In this document: positions 34,249-39,422 of the stretch, in pieces
Position numbering within the stretch: position 1 is the stretch's first letter
Layout: the number at the start of each line of letters is the position of its first letter
Assembly (NCBI GenBank): GCA_028819215.1
Contig: JAPPMG010000019.1
Location: 1 to 39,422 of the forward strand
Direction: 5' to 3'
Length of the DNA stretch: 39,422 bases
From: Bryobacterales bacterium
GTDB taxonomy: Bacteria; Acidobacteriota; Terriglobia; Bryobacterales; UBA6623
Translations under genes and position numbers: made by a program
The notes under the pieces: generated by a model
Told to the model about the DNA's origin: nothing
Seen by the model: the letters and a program-made list of their open reading frames with translations, nothing else
The model's database searches: none

Positions 34249-34356
34249 GACCGCAGCGGTGGCGGTGTCCGCGACCCCGCCCCGGCGCGGCGCTATACAC
34301 TGAGTTGACTCGGTTCCGCAGCACGCGAGCCGGGCCATCAGCGGTTCCACGAGTCC

Positions 34357-36186
34357 ATGGGAGAAGTCGTCGCCACGCCGACCGGAAACACTGACACGGC
34401 GGCGCGTCCATGGCATCGTGCGGAAAACGCGCTGGCAGGCGCGCTGCTCGCACTCACGGCGCTGCTGCCGCTGGCAGAAGGCGCCGGACGCTTGGCGGGT
34501 GTCGGGAACCTGATCCCCGGATCCATTCCGCTGGTCCAGCACCTCACGCTTCTCATCGCGGTTGTCGGCGGAGCGATCGCAGCGCGTGACCGCAAGCTGC
34601 TGGCTCTTTCGACGGCGACCTTTCTGCCGGAGCGCTTCAAGGAGCCGGCCCGGGTAGCGTCGGCAATGGTCGGCGTATCCGTGTGCACATGCCTAGCCTA
34701 CGGTTCGTGGACGTTCGCCATGGTCGAGCGCGAGGCGGGCGACATCGTGGCGTTCGGCCTTCCGGTGTGGGTGTTCGTGTGGGCGATGGCACCGGGATTC
34801 GCAGTCTTGGGGTTGCGCATGGCCTGGACCAGTTCGCCGTCGCTGGCCGGCAGGGCGATCTGCTTGGCTGGCGTGATCGTGCCGGTCGCGCTCGCATCGT
34901 GGGAATCCCTCGGCGAGCTGCCGCTGCTGCAGTACGGAGCCTTGGCGCTGCTGGGGAGTGCTGTGCTGGGCATGCCGATCTTCGCGGTGATCGGCGGCCT
35001 CGCCGCGCTGCTGTTCTGGTACGAGTACACGCCGGTGACGGCAGTGCCGCTAGCCGCCTACCAGCTCTCCGGGCAGCCCCTGCTGCCGGCCATCCCGCTG
35101 TTCACATTGGGCGGCTACATTTTGGCGGAGGGCGGCGCCAGCCAACGCTTGGTGCGCGTATTCTCGACCTGGCTCGGATGGCTGCCCGGCGGCTTGGCGG
35201 TCACCACTACAGTGGCATTCGCCTTCTTCACGTCGTTTACGGGCGCCTCCGGCGTCACGATCCTCTCGCTGGGCGGACTGATACTCCCCGTGCTGGTCAA
35301 GTCGCGCTATTCGCGGGAGTTCTCACTGGGCCTGATGACCGCCTCGGGATCCATCGGGCTGCTCTTCCCGCCCAGCCTGGCGGTCATCCTCTACGGTGTC
35401 TACTCCCGAACACCGCTCAACGAGCTATTCCTCGGCGGGCTGATTCCGGGCTGCCTGCTAGTCGCTCTAGTGGCCGCATGGGGCGTGCGCCATGGGCGCA
35501 TCGCCGAGCGCGGGCAGCGCAAATTCGAGCCGGCCCAAGCGCGCGCAGCAATGCGCGAGGCCAAGTGGGAGCTGCTGCTGCCGCTGGTCGTGATCGGCGG
35601 GATCTTCAGCGGCATCGCGACATTGGTCGAGGCCGCGGCGGTGACGGTGCTGTATGCCTTCGTGATCGAGTGTTTCGTCCATCACGACCTCTCCCTGCGA
35701 ACCGGGTTGCCGAAGCTGGCGGTGGAGTGCTGCACGCTGGTCGGCGGCGTGCTGCTGATCCTAGGCGTCGCCTTGGGCTTCACCAACTACCTGATCGATG
35801 CGCAAGTGCCCGACCTAGCACTGGAGTGGGTCCAGTCGCACATCGAGTCTAAGCTGGTCTTCCTGCTTGCGCTCAACATCCTGCTGCTCATCGTGGGCTG
35901 CATGATGGACATCTTCTCGGCAATATTGGTCGTCGTGCCGCTGATCGCGCCGATGGCGGCGGCATACGGGGTTGATCCCGTGCATCTGGGGATCATCTTC
36001 CTTGCCAATCTTGAGCTCGGCTACTTGACGCCTCCGGTGGGAATGAACCTGTTCCTAGCCTCCTACCGTTTCGGCATACCGCTGACGAAGGTCTACCGGT
36101 CCGTAGTGCCGTTCCTTCTGATTCTGTTCGGCGGAGTCTTGCTGATCACCTACCTGCCATTCCTGACGCTGGCGCTGGTGCGCTAG
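34357..36186 (+). CDS. TRAP transporter fused small and large membrane subunits (DctQM)
   Basis: A 609-residue membrane protein. The first about 170 residues form four membrane segments resembling the DctQ small subunit. The rest is the DctM large subunit: AAYQLSGQPLLPAIPLFTLGGYIL, FAFFTSFTGASGVTILSLGGL, GSIGLLFPPSLAVILYGV, VGCMMDIFSAILVVVPLIAP and LELGYLTPPVGMNLFLAS, matching the conserved loops of the ion-transporter fold. It takes up organic acids using a sodium or proton gradient and normally needs a periplasmic binding protein (DctP). No DctP gene is in the window. ispG follows after 42 bases on the same strand. Confidence 0.92.
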   Translation: MGEVVATPTGNTDTAARPWHRAENALAGALLALTALLPLAEGAGRLAGVGNLIPGSIPLVQHLTLLIAVVGGAIAARDRKLLALSTATFLPERFKEPARVASAMVGVSVCTCLAYGSWTFAMVEREAGDIVAFGLPVWVFVWAMAPGFAVLGLRMAWTSSPSLAGRAICLAGVIVPVALASWESLGELPLLQYGALALLGSAVLGMPIFAVIGGLAALLFWYEYTPVTAVPLAAYQLSGQPLLPAIPLFTLGGYILAEGGASQRLVRVFSTWLGWLPGGLAVTTTVAFAFFTSFTGASGVTILSLGGLILPVLVKSRYSREFSLGLMTASGSIGLLFPPSLAVILYGVYSRTPLNELFLGGLIPGCLLVALVAAWGVRHGRIAERGQRKFEPAQARAAMREAKWELLLPLVVIGGIFSGIATLVEAAAVTVLYAFVIECFVHHDLSLRTGLPKLAVECCTLVGGVLLILGVALGFTNYLIDAQVPDLALEWVQSHIESKLVFLLALNILLLIVGCMMDIFSAILVVVPLIAPMAAAYGVDPVHLGIIFLANLELGYLTPPVGMNLFLASYRFGIPLTKVYRSVVPFLLILFGGVLLITYLPFLTLALVR

Positions 36187-36228
36187 CTACTTGCTAGACT
36201 CAAGGGAAAGCGGCGCGCCCGCGGCCCG

Positions 36229-37467
<1,239 letters not shown>

Positions 37468-37482
37468 CAGCCGCGTCGGCAC

Positions 37483-38712
37483 CTACTGTTCCGGCGGGCC
37501 GGTCGGCCCGAACCACGGGAAGTCCGGTGTCAGCCCATAGTCGTGCGCGAAGTGCATGTAGGCGATAATCGCCGCGATCAGCGCGAAGAACGCCAGCACT
37601 GACAGGCCGATTCGCAGCCACGGCAGGCGGCGGCCCTCGCGCCGCAGCACCAGCAGCCAGCTCGCTCCGATGCCGACGAAGTAGAGCAAGATCATGGGCC
37701 CGGCGAAAAGCGTCATGGTGATCGGATCGCCGGTCGGGGTGATGATCGCAGCAACGATGAACATCACCAGTACCGCATAGCGAACGTTGCGCAGCAGGAA
37801 GCGCGGCGTGGTGAGCCGCAGCAGGGTGAAGAAGAAGATCAGCACGGGCAGTTGGAACACCAACCCCAGGCCGATCTCGAGAATGATGAACGTGTTGAGG
37901 TAGTCGCTGACCGAGATGTACGGCTCGACCTCCTCCGTCACGGTTAGCAGGAACTGCAAGGTCACGCGCAGCGCCACGAAGTAGCAAAAGACTCCGCCGA
38001 GGACGAACAGCACGGCGGTGGTAAAGATGAACGGCACCGCCCAGCGCTTTTCCTTCCTGTACAGGCCGGGGGCGATGAACTGCCAAGCTTGGTAGGTCAG
38101 CCAGGGAGCGCCTAGGAAGACTGCGGCCAGCAGGGGGACCTTGATGTACTGCACCTGGAACTGTTCCAGCGGGCGCGTGTTGATCATCTGGATCATCTCG
38201 CCGCCAGGGCCGGCGATCGCCCGCGCCGCGCCTCGGAACGGCTCGATCGCGAGCCTCAGCAAATCGTTGGCAAATGCCAGGCAGAACAGATAGACCACCA
38301 ACAAGCCGCCAAGAGCGCGCAGGATGCGCGTGCGCAATTCCTCGAGGTGCTCCAAGAAGGACATGCGCGCCATGCCGTCTTCTTCCTCGTCGTCCTCGTC
38401 TTCGTCACCTTCATCGGACGGTGGCGGTGGCGGCGGGGTGCCGGAATCGCCGGTGGCCGGTGGCTCCTGCCCGTCCTCGTCGCCCGCAGCGGAGTCCGGC
38501 GGGTCAGCGTGTGGGTCGTCGTAGAGATGGTCGGACTCGTCGTGATAGGGATCGTCGTAAAAGGAGGTGTCCGAGCCGGAGTCGGATGACTCCCCGGCAC
38601 CAGAGTGGCCGGGGCCTTGAGCGTCCGCGCCGGAACCGCCCTCGGACTGCTGGCCATCCGAGTCGGTCGACTCAGGGCCTGCGTCCTGCTTGTTGCGATC
38701 TTCCGAGTCCAT
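37483..38712 (-). CDS. tatC: Sec-independent translocase TatC with long acidic N-terminal extension
   Basis: A 409-residue protein. The TatC core begins at about Met114/Met117 with SFLEHLEELRTRILRAL, the conserved start that recognises twin-arginine signals. Six membrane segments follow, with LLAAVFLGAPWLTYQAWQFIAPGLYRKEKR and AAIITPTGDPITM in the standard order. The preceding 113 residues are rich in Asp, Glu, Ser and Pro and include FYDDPYHDESDHLYDDP, with no hydrophobic segment, so they would face the cytoplasm. A later start at Met114 is possible, because a GAGGAAGAAG run precedes it. It lies 61 bases after tatA. Confidence 0.93.
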   Translation of the reverse strand: MDSEDRNKQDAGPESTDSDGQQSEGGSGADAQGPGHSGAGESSDSGSDTSFYDDPYHDESDHLYDDPHADPPDSAAGDEDGQEPPATGDSGTPPPPPPSDEGDEDEDDEEEDGMARMSFLEHLEELRTRILRALGGLLVVYLFCLAFANDLLRLAIEPFRGAARAIAGPGGEMIQMINTRPLEQFQVQYIKVPLLAAVFLGAPWLTYQAWQFIAPGLYRKEKRWAVPFIFTTAVLFVLGGVFCYFVALRVTLQFLLTVTEEVEPYISVSDYLNTFIILEIGLGLVFQLPVLIFFFTLLRLTTPRFLLRNVRYAVLVMFIVAAIITPTGDPITMTLFAGPMILLYFVGIGASWLLVLRREGRRLPWLRIGLSVLAFFALIAAIIAYMHFAHDYGLTPDFPWFGPTGPPEQ

Positions 38713-38773
38713 GGAGCAATCTGACCGTTGCTTGGCTTCGAATCCTACTCAGAAAGACAGTGCTAGCTGGCGC

Positions 38774-39268
38774 TCAGGCAGATTTGGAATCGGAGATCGC
38801 TTCGGACTCCGGCAAGCCGGTGACGGGCACGTCCGAGGCCTCGTCAGCGATCGGGTCACTGTCGGACTCGGCAGGCGTCTCGGCGTCCGTTCCCTCCGCA
38901 GGCGCTGCCGCTGCGTCAGACGACGAGTCGCCGTTGTCGGAACTCTTCGACGAAGAATCGGTCGCGGCCTTGCCGTTCTGGCTGCCATCGTAGTCGTAGT
39001 CGCTGTAGTAGTCTTCTTCGTTGTCGTCGTAGTAGCTGGTGCTGATGTCGCGGCTGACGCTGCTCGAGAGATTCTTGACCTCGCGCGTTTCGTGCTCGAT
39101 GTTGTCCATTTCACGCTGGAATGTGGACCGGAGTTCGTTCGAAGCGCGCTTGAACTCGGCCATGCCCTTGCCGAAGGTCTTGCCTAGCTCGGGCAGTTTC
39201 TTGGGCCCGAAGATCAGCAAGGCCAAGATGAACAGGACGATAACTTCACCCATGCCGATTGGGCCCAT
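38774..39268 (-). CDS. tatA: Twin-arginine translocase TatA/TatB subunit with acidic C-terminal tail
   Basis: A 164-residue protein. A short N-terminus (GPIGMGEVIVLFILALLIFGPKKLPELGK) is the single membrane anchor and hinge FGPKKLP of TatA/B proteins, followed by an amphipathic helix. The tail (from about residue 75) is disordered and acidic, with a Tyr/Asp block at 79-94 (YYDDNEEDYYSDYDYD) and then Ser/Asp/Ala runs. TatA forms the pore and TatB helps recognition. With one such gene here, the two roles cannot be separated. AGGAGG at 39274-39279 is a strong ribosome binding site. Confidence 0.93.
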   Translation of the reverse strand: MGPIGMGEVIVLFILALLIFGPKKLPELGKTFGKGMAEFKRASNELRSTFQREMDNIEHETREVKNLSSSVSRDISTSYYDDNEEDYYSDYDYDGSQNGKAATDSSSKSSDNGDSSSDAAAAPAEGTDAETPAESDSDPIADEASDVPVTGLPESEAISDSKSA

Positions 39269-39273
39269 GCAAT

Positions 39274-39279
39274 CCTCCT
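39274..39279 (-). promoter_or_regulatory. Strong Shine-Dalgarno sequence for tatA
   Basis: AGGAGG on the minus strand, 5 bases before ATG 39268, supports this start. Confidence 0.75.
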
Positions 39280-39422
39280 ACGGCAACCCGGCGCGACCTC
39301 AGCGGCATCGGGACGTTCCTTGATGATAGCGAGGGCGGCACGGGGAAGCAAACCGGGCGAACGGGGAGGGTGTACGTCAAAAATCTGAGATCGGCTCAGG
39401 TTTCGGTGGATCGATGGGCCCA

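Noticed and set aside
33142..34542. Long minus-strand frame of 466 codons opposite the glycosidase-like gene
   Set aside because: It is antisense to a clear protein with a Tat leader, has no recognisable domain, and reflects the GC-rich codon bias.
38713..38773. TTCGAATCC in the tatA-tatC gap, similar to a tRNA T-loop
   Set aside because: The gap is 61 bases and no acceptor or anticodon arm can be drawn.

Overview
The window is about 39.4 kb of GC-rich bacterial DNA, dense with genes on both strands. Gene content points to an environmental Acidobacteriota-like bacterium. It holds a TonB-dependent receptor with an N-terminal carboxypeptidase-regulatory-like domain, formylglycine sulfatases, a large secreted PHP/DUF3604 protein, a secreted beta-helix protein, a GH3-family ligase and a NYN/OST-HTH protein. 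The phylum is an inference from gene content. No rRNA, tRNA, CRISPR array, prophage or intact insertion sequence was found.

Layout. 1-1246: start of a TonB-dependent receptor (cut by the window edge) and a decayed sulfatase. 1395-2974: two SAM methyltransferases. 3065-7968: a two-gene exported block (beta-helix protein; beta-propeller-like/PHP protein). 8052-10538: a compact run of a degenerate RfaE2-like nucleotidyltransferase, a heptosyltransferase-like GT9 and an SGNH hydrolase. 10644-12848: TerB-like protein, MsrA and a SIS-domain sugar-phosphate enzyme. 12892-14952: NYN/OST-HTH protein and a small hypothetical. 15152-19119: a DeoC-like protein lacking its catalytic residues, a GAF-GAF-PP2C phosphatase and LysA. 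19168-21089: an SDR oxidoreductase and an OxyR-type regulator. 21106-21534: an internally deleted TnpB remnant.

21698-26926 is the most unusual part. A membrane desaturase, a condensation-like acyltransferase and a GH3-family acyl-adenylating enzyme overlap head to tail. Next to them lie a divergently transcribed HAD phosphatase and a SAM methyltransferase-like protein. The combination suggests desaturation, activation and conjugation of an acyl chain, and I do not recognise it as a described pathway.

27225-39268: FAD-linked D-2-hydroxyacid dehydrogenase, an intact arylsulfatase, a helical lipoprotein, MobA, a class V aminotransferase, a Tat-exported glycosidase-like protein, a fused TRAP transporter (DctQM) followed by ispG, and tatC/tatA on the opposite strand. 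The Tat proteins carry acidic Tyr/Asp-rich cytoplasmic extensions, and two genes in the window encode Tat-like signal peptides. Glycan and sulfate-ester use (TonB receptor, sulfatases, beta-helix protein, glycosidase-like protein) and envelope building (heptosyltransferase, methyltransferases, desaturase/GH3 cluster) are the main themes.
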